A stretch of DNA of 64,000 nt, from NCBI RefSeq assembly GCF_008729015.1, contig NZ_RKSM01000001.1, positions 2,852,001 through 2,916,000 of the forward strand, in the 5' to 3' direction. Under the pieces are notes generated by a model, which saw nothing but the letters and a program-made list of their open reading frames with translations, had not been told where the DNA came from and did no database searches. Origin of the DNA: Haloarcula sp. CBA1129 (GTDB lineage Archaea; Halobacteriota; Halobacteria; Halobacteriales; Haloarculaceae). Shown here piece by piece: positions 51,933 through 59,935 of this stretch. Every line of letters begins with the position of its first letter. Within the stretch, counting starts at the first letter, position 1. Position numbers and translations under genes: made by a program.

Positions 51933-52258
51933 TGACTCACCCGCACCTCGCGCGGATTGTACTCCTGTTCTTCACCGTCCTCGTTTTCGAACGATTCCGT
52001 TTCTTCGGACTTGCGAACGCCGATCTTCGCACCTTCGATGAGGCCGGCAATGATCTGTCGACGCATCGTCTGATTGAGCCGGATCGGACGGCCATCGATT
52101 TCGGCCACACCGTTGTAGCTCGCCAGCGGGTTGAACGCCGTGATGACGCCAGTCACTTCTTCGCCTGGTTCGAGGTCGATCCATCCGTTCGAGTTGTCGT
52201 CGTCAGAAACCTCGACAGAATCGAGGTCATCAAACGACGGGGCTTCGTTGGTAGCCAT
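51929..52258 (-). CDS. Small acidic, probably OB-fold, protein of the provirus
   Basis: A 109-residue acidic protein. After a disordered start, IDLEPGEEVTGVITAFNPLA and a short beta-rich region (GVAEIDGRPIRLNQTMRRQI) suggest an OB-like or beta-barrel fold. The tail is charged. It is the first gene of the structural operon (51.9 to 46.8 kb). A DNA-binding or virion role is possible; I do not recognise a family with certainty. Confidence 0.7.
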   Translation of the reverse strand: MATNEAPSFDDLDSVEVSDDDNSNGWIDLEPGEEVTGVITAFNPLASYNGVAEIDGRPIRLNQTMRRQIIAGLIEGAKIGVRKSEETESFENEDGEEQEYNPREVRVSQ

Positions 52259-52340
52259 ACTACATTCAGAAATACTAGATGCTAGTTAAAAGAGAAAAAC
52301 AAGATTGAATCTGGTGAAGTTTTAAATACAAAGAATACAG
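52259..52340 (-). promoter_or_regulatory. Promoter region of the viral structural operon
   Basis: An AT-rich stretch just upstream of the ATG at 52258. On the minus strand it reads CTCTTTTAACTAGC around 52281-52294, about 27-35 bases before the start, with more A/T tracts (TTTAAATAC at about 52321-52329). It separates the Rep gene end from the structural genes and is the natural promoter for the operon. Confidence 0.5.
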
Positions 52341-52351
52341 TGCGTTAGAGA

Positions 52352-54493
52352 TCAAGAGACACGAATAGTATGGCCACACGAATAACACTCGAATAACGAT
52401 AGAGACCTGTCGGTGATTTGCCGTTCGTACTGATAGCGTCCAGAATCACAGGACTGACAACTATCATTTATTCGTGGGTTCTGGAAACCAGTACGATTTT
52501 CTGAATTTTTGTTCGAGTCGTCCCAGCTCTCAACGTCGGTCGTGATCTCGGTCATTGTGACACCGTTACCGGAGCTGGCCGAGTGGAGTTCACCGTCAAT
52601 CTCGATAGAATGCACGCGCCATTCTGGAACGCGCTCATGATCCAACCAGTCAGGGCGGTGTTCTGGATCATCCAAGTCGGGTCGGTCGAAGCCAGCCAAA
52701 ACGCCGCGTATTAGCGCTTCACCGTGCTTATCCGGTAGCTCAGATTGAAGCATCCCGAGCAAGCCAGCGACACCAACATTCGGATGTCGACGAGCTTTCC
52801 GCTCTATTCGTTCGACGTACTCGACGGCCTTGTTCTCAAACGCGTCGTCGAGGATGTACGTGTCATCAGGTATCGGGACTGTGGCGTCAACAGCGCCCTG
52901 ATATTCCGCGCAAAGCGGGCACTGGTTCGACCCGTCCGGGTGGTAGCACTGCCGGTCGGCCGTCGTCTGTTCGCAGGCACGCCAAGCGTCAACCCAATCA
53001 TCCCATAGCTCAGTCGAGCCGCCGTCGGGAACAATTTCAGACGATTCAGCAGGAGAGGTATCTACCCGATGTTCTGTGAGTGTCTGAGATTGGTCGATAC
53101 CGTGAGGAGAACCACACTCGGCGCACTCGACCGTGTTAGTTCCTTTGTCAGAGACAGTGAGGCGGTCGCCGTGTTGACCCTCTAAGTCCGAATGCGGCGA
53201 CTCATGCCGTTGCCGACAGCGGTCAGCAATTGCGGCCCATCGGGCCGAATCAGACCTGGAGACTGTTCGAATGTTTCCGGCAGTCATCGCAGCTGCCCAG
53301 GCGATGTAGGAAGGAGATCGTTCGAATAGGTCGAGCGGATCGATAGAAGCGTAGTCCGCAACGTAGGCGGCGAGGTTTTCGACCGACTCGGGGTCGCGTA
53401 CTGAAACGGGAGTGTCGCAGTCGTCGCATGCGCCTTCGGCAGCATCCCACGGGTTCGGTGCTGTATCCGCGTGTTCGGGACACGGCGTGTTCGTATGGGC
53501 GTCACGTCCAGCGCCCTCGGTCGCGGATACGTGGGTTTCCATGACGGGAGCGAAGTCCGACTGTGAGATTTCGCCGTCGACGACAATAATCGAGTGTTCG
53601 TGAGCGTAGCACTGATTTTGACCACTGCCCGGATGTGGTTCTAACACGCGCCAGAACTGCCATTCGTCGTTCTCGAAACCGAGCTTGTCGAATACGTATC
53701 GAAGCTTCTGGTAGACCTCGCGCCATGGCTCACGGACTCGGTTCGCATGGTCGACAGGGCCGATCCGAGTCCCATCGGGGACGGAAGAAGCCGAGCGGGT
53801 CAGAAACGCGACGGAAGGGTTATCAAACGTGGCTTCGGTTTCGCCGCCAGAGGGGCGTGAGCCGCCGGTAAGTTCACGAAGCCAACCCTGGCACTGAGCA
53901 TAAAACTCGCGCTGGTAGTCTGGAGACCACCGATCAGATACTGAAAAGCTGAATTTCGTGAACTCAGGGTCACGGGGCCAGCCGTATTGGAGGTTGATTG
54001 TTGTCTGACGGGTCCGCTCGTGGGATTCAAGCAGGTTCTCGACTGCGACAGCCCACGGTACGCCTTCGATTTCAGTAACTCGTTCACCAGAGACGGATTT
54101 GCGAACTACCCAAGAATCGGCTGCATCAGCAGGTGAAAGGGAAAGTTGGTCAATCTCGTCACTGTGGGATTCAGAAACATGACCTGCTGGGTCTTGCGTA
54201 GCTGGCATGAAAAACGACTCACAGCGTCCACAGTAGTAGAGAATGTCGGAATCCCATGTCTCAGTAGAAAAATCAGTGTAGTCCTCTCGGATCGGAGTTC
54301 CGTCCTCGAATGCAACAGGAACATCCACGAGATCGGGACACTCCTCGATGAACGACCAGAGAACGTCGTCAGTACTTGGTAAGTCGCGTTCGTCGGATTC
54401 GGAAGATTGAGTTTCAGCGTCTGTCCCGGCGGTTTCACACTTATTCTGATTGGTTTGCCGAGAGCCGCTGGCCGCTGGTTGCCCCTCACTCAT
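52352..54493 (-). CDS. HUH-like replication initiator (Rep) with zinc ribbons
   Basis: A 713-residue protein. Two features suggest a rolling-circle Rep: motif I-like AFLTRSASSVPDG (229-241) and motif II-like CYAHEHSIIVVDG (295-307, HEH as the metal-binding HUH). The following segment VENLAAYVADYA (371-382) has Tyr377 and Tyr381 as possible nucleophiles, resembling haloarchaeal plasmid Reps. At least three Cys pairs (YCGRCESF, CAECGSPH, and a C-terminal CQSC/CYSCGH) suggest zinc ribbons. The ATG at 54493 overlaps the previous gene by 8 bp; a longer in-frame extension is unlikely. Function is inferred from motifs only. Confidence 0.65.
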   Translation of the reverse strand: MSEGQPAASGSRQTNQNKCETAGTDAETQSSESDERDLPSTDDVLWSFIEECPDLVDVPVAFEDGTPIREDYTDFSTETWDSDILYYCGRCESFFMPATQDPAGHVSESHSDEIDQLSLSPADAADSWVVRKSVSGERVTEIEGVPWAVAVENLLESHERTRQTTINLQYGWPRDPEFTKFSFSVSDRWSPDYQREFYAQCQGWLRELTGGSRPSGGETEATFDNPSVAFLTRSASSVPDGTRIGPVDHANRVREPWREVYQKLRYVFDKLGFENDEWQFWRVLEPHPGSGQNQCYAHEHSIIVVDGEISQSDFAPVMETHVSATEGAGRDAHTNTPCPEHADTAPNPWDAAEGACDDCDTPVSVRDPESVENLAAYVADYASIDPLDLFERSPSYIAWAAAMTAGNIRTVSRSDSARWAAIADRCRQRHESPHSDLEGQHGDRLTVSDKGTNTVECAECGSPHGIDQSQTLTEHRVDTSPAESSEIVPDGGSTELWDDWVDAWRACEQTTADRQCYHPDGSNQCPLCAEYQGAVDATVPIPDDTYILDDAFENKAVEYVERIERKARRHPNVGVAGLLGMLQSELPDKHGEALIRGVLAGFDRPDLDDPEHRPDWLDHERVPEWRVHSIEIDGELHSASSGNGVTMTEITTDVESWDDSNKNSENRTGFQNPRINDSCQSCDSGRYQYERQITDRSLSLFECYSCGHTIRVS

Positions 54494-54815
54494 CGAACTT
54501 GGTAGAAGAATCAGCAGCGTTCGGCAGAGACCACACAGCATCCCCACGTTCCGGGCCTTCGGCCGGGCTTTCGCGTTGGGATTGCCCCCGTCGCTCCGCT
54601 CGGGGGCGTGCGCTCTCTCGGTCAGTCGGACCCCCATGTGAGGGGGTCGCTCCCTCCGCTCGCTCGCTTGTGACGGAGTTTAGGACTGTTTCAGGAATGT
54701 CATCAAAGCAGGAATGGCAGAGGTCGAACCGGGCAGCGTCCGTATCGGTGTGATTGATACAGATCGCTCCGCAGTTGGCGCAGCCGTAGTGAACGTACTC
54801 CGACCAAGAAGTCAC
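54486..54815 (-). CDS. Small zinc-finger protein upstream of Rep
   Basis: A 109-residue protein. Residues 9-40 carry two Cys pairs (YGCANCGAICIN, DLCHSCFDDI) that suggest a zinc ribbon. The rest is Arg/Glu/Pro-rich and disordered. The GTG at 54815 overlaps the previous stop, and the end overlaps the Rep ATG by 8 bp. Probably a DNA-binding or accessory replication protein (inference). Confidence 0.65.
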   Translation of the reverse strand: MTSWSEYVHYGCANCGAICINHTDTDAARFDLCHSCFDDIPETVLNSVTSERAEGATPSHGGPTDRESARPRAERRGQSQRESPAEGPERGDAVWSLPNAADSSTKFDE

Positions 54816-54976
54816 GCCTGACCACCTCCTTCGAGATCGAGGATCTCAGCTGAGACTTCATCTCGAGTATGTCGATGAGCCTCGGTTAGCGCGATTGCCG
54901 AGGCCGTGGTATCGCCGCTATACGTAACAGAGACTAAATCGAAACAGAGCTCGTCGACGAAAACCCAGTCAGTCAT
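54812..54976 (-). CDS. Small hypothetical protein (54 aa)
   Basis: Frame MTDWVFVDELCFDLVSVTYS and onward, acidic, ending DLEGGGQA. Its ATG overlaps the preceding stop (CGATGACTG) and its stop overlaps the next GTG (GTGA), so it fits a chain of coupled small genes. Composition is haloarchaeal. Function unknown. Confidence 0.6.
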   Translation of the reverse strand: MTDWVFVDELCFDLVSVTYSGDTTASAIALTEAHRHTRDEVSAEILDLEGGGQA

Positions 54977-55104
54977 CGAGAATCACCATCCTCGATCTGC
55001 TCGACAGCTCGACGAACTTCGTTGTCGGTTGCCTCTAGGAGGCGAGATGCACGAACGAACTCGTTCGGAGGATACGGCCAGTCCTCAGGAGAGGGAGAAT
55101 TCAA
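54973..55104 (-). CDS. Small hypothetical protein (43 aa)
   Basis: TTG-started frame reading MNSPSPEDWPYPPNEFVRAS, then a charged helix (RLLEATDNEVRRAVEQIEDG). TTG and the previous stop share four bases (TTGA), and its stop overlaps the following ATG. Short, but the coding character (acidic helix, coupled overlaps) is good. Confidence 0.55.
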   Translation of the reverse strand: MNSPSPEDWPYPPNEFVRASRLLEATDNEVRRAVEQIEDGDSR

Positions 55105-55214
55105 GAATCATCACCCCGCTCACGTCCCGGAACAATGGAAATCGCAAGCAAGCAGCGGGGGCCGTTCAGCTGCTGAACGAACTCCGAAATTCGAGTTTCA
55201 GCAGAGAATTGCAA
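55101..55214 (-). CDS. Small hypothetical protein (37 aa), first in the Rep operon
   Basis: TTG-started frame with QFSAETRISEFVQQLNG near the start and GRERGDDS at the end. An ATATAT box at 55241-55246 is about 27 bases upstream, which fits a leaderless transcript. The start codon is uncertain. It lies 73 bp inside the right attachment site. Confidence 0.4.
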   Translation of the reverse strand: MQFSAETRISEFVQQLNGPRCLLAISIVPGRERGDDS

Positions 55215-55287
55215 GCCGTCGAGAGACGACCTGAGTCGTGATATATCGGTATTTGAGCGTAGAAGCTCTAAACCGATGGTTTGCGGA

Positions 55288-55301
55288 CGGGCACGGTGGG
55301 A
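55288..55301. repeat. Right attachment-site copy (tRNA-Arg 3' end)
   Basis: CGGGCACGGTGGGA, the last 14 bases of the tRNA-Arg gene, read on the minus strand as acceptor and T-stem. Identical to 43868-43881. Integration here keeps the tRNA gene intact. Confidence 0.85.
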
Positions 55302-55392
55302 TTCGAACCCACGACCGTCGGATATCTTCCCCCGATGGTACAGCCAGCGGAGATAGAAGTCCGACGCTCTATCCGGACTGAGCTACGTGCCC
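55288..55392 (-). tRNA. tRNA-Arg (TCT) with intron
   Basis: A 105-nt minus-strand gene. Acceptor GGGCACG/CGTGCCC, D-arm GCTCAGTCCGGATAGAGC, anticodon stem TCGGA/TCCGA, anticodon TCT, T-arm with GGTTCGAATCC. About 30 nt interrupt the anticodon loop after position 37 (TATCTCC opposite GGGGGAAGATA forms the bulge-helix-bulge), the usual archaeal intron site. Its 3' end is the integration site of the provirus. Confidence 0.92.
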
Positions 55393-55446
55393 TCGACATC
55401 GTCTACTTCCGGTGGTGACAAAAGAAATGCGGAACACAGTCGCCGG

Positions 55447-55743
55447 TCAGTCATCGGGGTCGAGGTCTTCCTCGACATCATCGACCGTCGCAATAGCGTT
55501 TACATTACCGGTCTGAATCGCTGTCAGTCCGTCCAGACCGCAGAGAGCGTCGAGTTCGTCCTGCGTGGTCGAGACCAGCAGGTCATCGAACTGGAGGTGG
55601 CGCTCGACGGTCGCACCGGCGGTTTCAGCGGCGGCGGCAACGCGCTCGAGGTCGGCGTCGTCGGCCGTTTCGAGAACCAGATCGACGGGCTCGCCTTCGA
55701 TAGGGTCAGCACGCAGACTCTCGACGGCACGGGAGACGTACAT
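55447..55743 (-). CDS. Conserved small haloarchaeal protein
   Basis: A 98-residue acidic protein that begins MYVSRAVESLRADPIEGEPV. Two alpha/beta segments (DLVLETADDADLERVAAAAE, then ATVERHLQFDDLLVSTTQDE) suggest a compact ferredoxin-like fold. Its ATG shares one base with the stop of the DUF373 gene (TGATG), so the two are probably co-translated. Function unknown. Confidence 0.7.
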   Translation of the reverse strand: MYVSRAVESLRADPIEGEPVDLVLETADDADLERVAAAAETAGATVERHLQFDDLLVSTTQDELDALCGLDGLTAIQTGNVNAIATVDDVEEDLDPDD

Positions 55744-56840
55744 CACTCGGATGAGGGACCGCCGGGCCCTTGATTGTGCTGTTCGGGGTGGTCAAACCGG
55801 GCCTCCGCGACAGCGAAGACCAGCGTACTGACCAGCCCGAGCAGCGTCCCGCCGGTGAGCATCACCGCGAGGTACTCCAGATCTCGAACGCCGAGGAAGA
55901 AGGCGCTAACGGCGTGTAACACGGCAGCGATGGACAGGACGTAGAAGGGGGCGTTCAGATACCGCCACCGGAAGCTTCCATCGAGATACTCGTCAGTCAC
56001 GCGGCCAAGGCTGGAGGTGATGCCGGCGGCAGCGAACCACTGAATCGCGCCCGAGACCAGCGACGCGATAACTTCCAGAGCGTCGGGGTCGGTCTGGCGT
56101 TCAAGCTCTTGAACGCCGCTGACGCCGCCGATGGCAAGCAGTGCGGCCGCGACAACGTAGGTGATAATCGTCACGCGCCCGGCGTACAGCCCGGCGGTCG
56201 TTCGCTCGACCGCCTCGTCGAGTATCTTCTCAGCGCCGAGGCCCCGTGCGAGGATATAGAGGCCGAGGAGGCCAGAGATGACACCTAGCGCGGAGCCGGG
56301 GTAGCCCAGTGCCTCGATGGCGATTGTCAGCGGGTAGATGAGCAGGAGGATGCCAAGCGGAACCAGAATCGTGCCGCGAGTTTCCGGGTCGTCGAGCACC
56401 TGCTTGATGGTGTAGTACATCGATTCGAGATTCTGGGCCTGACGGACGACGACGCGGCGGACGCCATCGATGCGGACCCGCGAGCGGATGACAGGGACCA
56501 CCGACTCGTCCTGTGCGCCGTCGGTGACGATGAGCGCCCGCACGTCCTCGCTGGCTGCCAGCGACGCGAGAACGGTATCAACCTCCTCGCCGACCGCCCG
56601 GTTGGCGGCGACGTCGCTCCCATCGACGCCGGTGACGGCCGCGACTTCGACCGGCTCGTCGGTGATGTCGTCGTAGATGTGGACGCCCTCGAAGAGGACG
56701 TTCACATCGGAGTCCTCTGGGTCGTTCGAGGCCAGCGCCACCGCTGCGTCTACGACGGCATCGCGTCCGATGACGGGCGTCTCGATGCCGGTCTTGCGGC
56801 CGAGGTCGTCATCGAGGTCGATACACAGCACCAGCAGCAT
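55743..56840 (-). CDS. DUF373 family membrane protein
   Basis: A 365-residue archaeal DUF373 protein. The N-terminal cytosolic domain (LLVLCIDLDDDLGRKTGIET, LIVTDGAQDESVVPVIRSRV) has an Asp-rich first strand, and about six membrane helices follow from residue 155. The Asp cluster suggests metal binding. The family is widespread in archaea and of unknown function. The ATG at 56840 is clear. A small protein gene is coupled to its end. Confidence 0.88.
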   Translation of the reverse strand: MLLVLCIDLDDDLGRKTGIETPVIGRDAVVDAAVALASNDPEDSDVNVLFEGVHIYDDITDEPVEVAAVTGVDGSDVAANRAVGEEVDTVLASLAASEDVRALIVTDGAQDESVVPVIRSRVRIDGVRRVVVRQAQNLESMYYTIKQVLDDPETRGTILVPLGILLLIYPLTIAIEALGYPGSALGVISGLLGLYILARGLGAEKILDEAVERTTAGLYAGRVTIITYVVAAALLAIGGVSGVQELERQTDPDALEVIASLVSGAIQWFAAAGITSSLGRVTDEYLDGSFRWRYLNAPFYVLSIAAVLHAVSAFFLGVRDLEYLAVMLTGGTLLGLVSTLVFAVAEARFDHPEQHNQGPGGPSSE

Positions 56841-56886
56841 CTACCGGCGCTACGCCGCCTGTGTTTAATTTCTTTCGGGGACTCGA

Positions 56887-57393
56887 CTACCCCGATTCCG
56901 GCAGCGTCCCGCGGGTCCGGCGCTCGACGAGCAGCAGTGCCGCGAGCCCCAGAATGATGAGCGTGTACGCCGCTGCGGCGGTGAGCGCGGCCTGTTCGGA
57001 GCTGTACTCACCAGTGCGGAAGATAATGGCTTTCCTGACCATCGCGATGACGCCCGTGTAGATGACCAGACGGACGATGCGGCGCGTCTCGCTCTCCTGT
57101 GTGTACGCGACGACGGTCTGGTACACCTCGACGATAATGAAGAGGAGCAATGCGGTGTCGATGAAGCCGACGACGACCAGCGGGTCGGTGATGTCACCTC
57201 GGAGCGCACTCTGGAATATCTGGAGTCCGAGGTCGAACACGCCGATGGCGAACAGCAGAACCAGTACCAGCGCCGCGATGACTTCGACGTACCGGATGGC
57301 CGTCTCGCTGAGAGCCAACACTCGGTCGTCGAACGACTCCGCGGCCGGTAGCGGCCCGCCAACGGGGTCGGACTCCTCGTCGTCCATACTCAT
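56887..57393 (-). CDS. PsiE-like phosphate-starvation-inducible membrane protein
   Basis: A 168-residue membrane protein of the PsiE family. After an acidic start, four hydrophobic segments follow (YVEVIAALVLVLLFAIGVFD, GFIDTALLLFIIVEVYQTVV, IVRLVIYTGVIAMVRKAIIF, and a C-terminal helix ending LLLVERR). PsiE proteins are induced by phosphate starvation in bacteria, and the role in archaea is unknown. The ATG at 57393 is chosen over an upstream Cys/Arg-rich extension in frame. Confidence 0.8.
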   Translation of the reverse strand: MSMDDEESDPVGGPLPAAESFDDRVLALSETAIRYVEVIAALVLVLLFAIGVFDLGLQIFQSALRGDITDPLVVVGFIDTALLLFIIVEVYQTVVAYTQESETRRIVRLVIYTGVIAMVRKAIIFRTGEYSSEQAALTAAAAYTLIILGLAALLLVERRTRGTLPESG

Positions 57394-57424
57394 CAAAGGG
57401 TCCCCAACCCATTCAAACCGGTCC

Positions 57425-58768
57425 CTATCTGGCGTGGCCCGGGTCGGACGGCCGCGGCTCGTAGGTCTCCGATGTCGAACCCAATCTGGCGACGAGCCAC
57501 AGGACAGGGAGCAGCAACACGCTGCCGACAACGAACGGCGACCAGTAGCCGACGGCGAAGTACAGCCCGCCCATGACCGGCGGGCCGACGGTCCGGGCCA
57601 GACTACCAGCGCCCTGCGTGATACCGAAGGCGCTCCCCTGGACGGCCGCGCTGGCCCGCTGGGAGACGAGCGCCGTCAGCGTCACCGAGAGGACGCCGTT
57701 ACCGAGCGGCAGCAGCGTCAACACGAGCAGGAGGCCGAGCAGGTCAGCGGTGAGAGACGGAACAAGTGCGGTCAGGTCGGGAAGAATCGAGCCGATGGCC
57801 CGAGAAATCGGGATTGCGCCGACGCCGACAACGAGTAGCCCGGTCCCGAACAGCGAGAGCCGGACCGGGCTGTAGCGCGCCGAGAGCCGGCCGACGAGGA
57901 CTCCTTGCGTGATGACCGCAACGACGCCGATGTAGGTCAACAGGAGTGCGCTCTGGGCGGCCGTGTAGCCGTAGATGTCGGCGACGTAGGGAACGAACAT
58001 CACCTGCACGCCAGAGAAAGCAAACGAGACGAGGAAGAAGGCCGCGAGCAGTGGCCGGAGGCCGGGCGTCGCCACCGCCGCCCGGAGCTGGGTAATCGAG
58101 GAGGTGCGTTCAGTCGCTGACGCAGTTTCCGAGACGGTTCTGGACTCGGGGAGGAACAGTACGGCGACAAGCACACCGCACAGGCTCGCGGCCGCGGCGG
58201 CAAAGCTCGGGAGCGAGAACCGGGTAATCGGCACAGCCGCCGGCAAGAGCCCATCGACAACGGCAACCGTCGCGTCGAAGCTCAACACCGCGCCGATGCC
58301 GGGGCCGAAGATGAACCCCAGACCGAACGCGGCTCCAATGAACCCGAGGGCAGCGGCCCGTCGTTCGGGCGGCGTCACGTCGGCGACGTAGGCCTGAGCC
58401 GTCGAAAGGTTGCCGCCCATGGCACCGGCCAGCAGCCGGGACAGAAAGAGGAGCCACAGCGCGTCGGCCAGCCCGAACACCGTCCACGCGAGGACGGAGC
58501 CACACAGCGACACCACGAGCACCGGGCGGCGGCCGACGCGGTCCGACAGCGACCCGAGCAGCGGCGCGAAGACAAACTGCATCGCGGAGTAGGAAGCCGC
58601 GAGCAGTCCGATGACGAACTCCGTCCCGCCGGGGAACGACCGGGTGTAGAACGGGAGAATGGGGATGATGATACCGAAGCCCAGCAGGTCCAGAAAGACG
58701 ACGAAGAAGACGACCGCGAGGCCACGACGGCGGCGGGACCCGGTGATACCGGTCCCGGTGTCTGTCAT
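57425..58768 (-). CDS. Major facilitator superfamily transporter (TetA-like)
   Basis: A 447-residue MFS transporter with 12 helices. Helix 1 and motif A (GSLSDRVGRRPVLVVSL) match drug/H+ antiporters, as does motif C-like GFIGAAFGLGFIFGPGIG. A cytosolic loop at about 210-235 separates the halves. Related to the TetA/multidrug exporter group; substrate unknown. The ATG at 58768 is chosen because upstream frame lacks membrane character. It is divergent from the radical SAM gene with 135 bp between starts. Confidence 0.87.
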   Translation of the reverse strand: MTDTGTGITGSRRRRGLAVVFFVVFLDLLGFGIIIPILPFYTRSFPGGTEFVIGLLAASYSAMQFVFAPLLGSLSDRVGRRPVLVVSLCGSVLAWTVFGLADALWLLFLSRLLAGAMGGNLSTAQAYVADVTPPERRAAALGFIGAAFGLGFIFGPGIGAVLSFDATVAVVDGLLPAAVPITRFSLPSFAAAAASLCGVLVAVLFLPESRTVSETASATERTSSITQLRAAVATPGLRPLLAAFFLVSFAFSGVQVMFVPYVADIYGYTAAQSALLLTYIGVVAVITQGVLVGRLSARYSPVRLSLFGTGLLVVGVGAIPISRAIGSILPDLTALVPSLTADLLGLLLVLTLLPLGNGVLSVTLTALVSQRASAAVQGSAFGITQGAGSLARTVGPPVMGGLYFAVGYWSPFVVGSVLLLPVLWLVARLGSTSETYEPRPSDPGHAR

Positions 58769-58903
58769 ACCAGCCCCTGCGTCGGGAAGCCGGATAAGAG
58801 CGCGGGACGCGTGACTCCCCAGCGCACCCCTGTCCATGCCGTCACGTCCCACGCCGGACCTGATGCGCACGCTTTTTCCCGCTGGGAGCGGTGGCTAGAG
58901 ACA

Positions 58904-59935
58904 ATGATTTCCGAGGGCTGCGAACAGTGCGCCAAAGGCGGCAAGATGGTGCTGTTCGTCTACGGCTACTGCGACCAGCGAGACTGCTTCTACTGTCCCC
59001 TCGGGGAGAACCGCAAGAACGTCACCCAGATGTACGCCAACGAGCGTCCGATCGAGGACGACGCAGACGTCATCGAGGAGGCCAAGCGCATGAGCGCGCT
59101 GGGTACCTCAATCACGGGCGGCGAACCTCAGGAAGTACTCGACCGGACCTGCCACTACCTAGAACTGCTGAAAGACGAGTTCGGCGAGGACCACCACACG
59201 CACCTCTACACTGGGATTCCCGGCGGTCGCGAGAACATGCGCCGCCTCTCGGAAGCCGGTCTCGATGAGATCCGCTTCCACCCGCCCTTGGAGCAGTGGG
59301 GCGATCTCCACGGGACCGAGTGGGAGGACATCCTCTACATCGCCCGCGAGGAGGGGCTGACCCCCGCCTTCGAGATTCCCGGCATCCGCGCCGAAGAAGA
59401 GTTCCTCGAATTCTTAGACGAGGGCGCGGCCGACTTCTGTAACATCAACGAGTTCGAGATGTCCGACGGGAACTACCGCCGGATGCAGGAGGAGGGCTTC
59501 GAACTGAAAGAGGACCACATGAGCGCTGTCGAGGGGTCCCACGACATCCTTGAGACGATGGGGGACCACGAGAAGGTGTATTTCTGTACGAGCGTGTTCA
59601 AGGACGCCGCCCAGCATCGCTCGCGACTCAAGCGGATGGCCCGCAACATCCGCCGGGAGTTCGACGATGTGACCGACGACGGGACCCTCGTCTACGGGAA
59701 GGCGTGGACCTCCGAGGCCCGACTTGAAGCCCTCGGCGTTCCCGAGGAGTACTACACGGTCAAGTCCGACCACGTCGAATTGGCCTGGTGGCTGCTCGAA
59801 GAGATGGTCGAGGAGGGCGATGTGGAAAAGGGCGAAATCGTCGAGCAGTATCCGACCTACGACGGGACAGTCGTCGAGCGGACGCCGCTGTCGGCTTCGA
59901 ATTCACAATCGGAGCAGTCAGCGGTGGGGGACTGA
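58904..59935 (+). CDS. Radical SAM family protein with CX4CX2C cluster
   Basis: A 343-residue radical SAM enzyme, soluble. The Fe-S motif is C-x4-C-x2-C (GYCDQRDCFYCPLG, about residues 22-35), not the usual CX3CX2C. A separate CEQC pair lies at 6-9. The GTSITGGEPQEVLD segment follows and matches the SAM-contacting GGEP motif. The rest is TIM-barrel-like (EIRFHPPLEQWGD, AADFCNINEFEMSD). Reaction unknown. The ATG at 58904 is preferred. The C-terminal 48 coding bases are duplicated downstream. Confidence 0.85.
   Translation: MISEGCEQCAKGGKMVLFVYGYCDQRDCFYCPLGENRKNVTQMYANERPIEDDADVIEEAKRMSALGTSITGGEPQEVLDRTCHYLELLKDEFGEDHHTHLYTGIPGGRENMRRLSEAGLDEIRFHPPLEQWGDLHGTEWEDILYIAREEGLTPAFEIPGIRAEEEFLEFLDEGAADFCNINEFEMSDGNYRRMQEEGFELKEDHMSAVEGSHDILETMGDHEKVYFCTSVFKDAAQHRSRLKRMARNIRREFDDVTDDGTLVYGKAWTSEARLEALGVPEEYYTVKSDHVELAWWLLEEMVEEGDVEKGEIVEQYPTYDGTVVERTPLSASNSQSEQSAVGD

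Larger units (their letters stand above)
43868..55301. mobile_element. Integrated betapleolipovirus-like provirus (about 11.4 kb)
   Basis: Bounded by 14-bp direct repeats of the tRNA-Arg(TCT) 3' end. Gene order: integrase, two PhiH1-type winged-helix proteins, a pilin-like protein, then leftward-transcribed NTPase, three membrane proteins, a very small membrane protein, a large signal-peptide spike-like protein, a four-helix membrane protein, an OB-like protein, a large HUH-like Rep, and overlapping small genes. The spike, small membrane protein and NTPase order matches pleolipoviruses (VP4, VP3, VP8), and the tRNA integration with a 14-bp core resembles temperate virus SNJ2. Size also fits that group. 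All frames look intact, so it may be inducible (inference). Confidence 0.85.

Noticed and set aside
52352-54637. 48-codon N-terminal extension of the Rep-like protein
   Set aside because: It lies in the antisense frame of the small zinc-finger gene and has a basic, Cys/Leu-rich composition; the ATG at 54493 couples to that gene.
54906-55241. Plus-strand frames opposite the small-gene chain near the right att site
   Set aside because: They contain no recognisable motif, are not acidic, and lie opposite a chain of coupled minus-strand genes.
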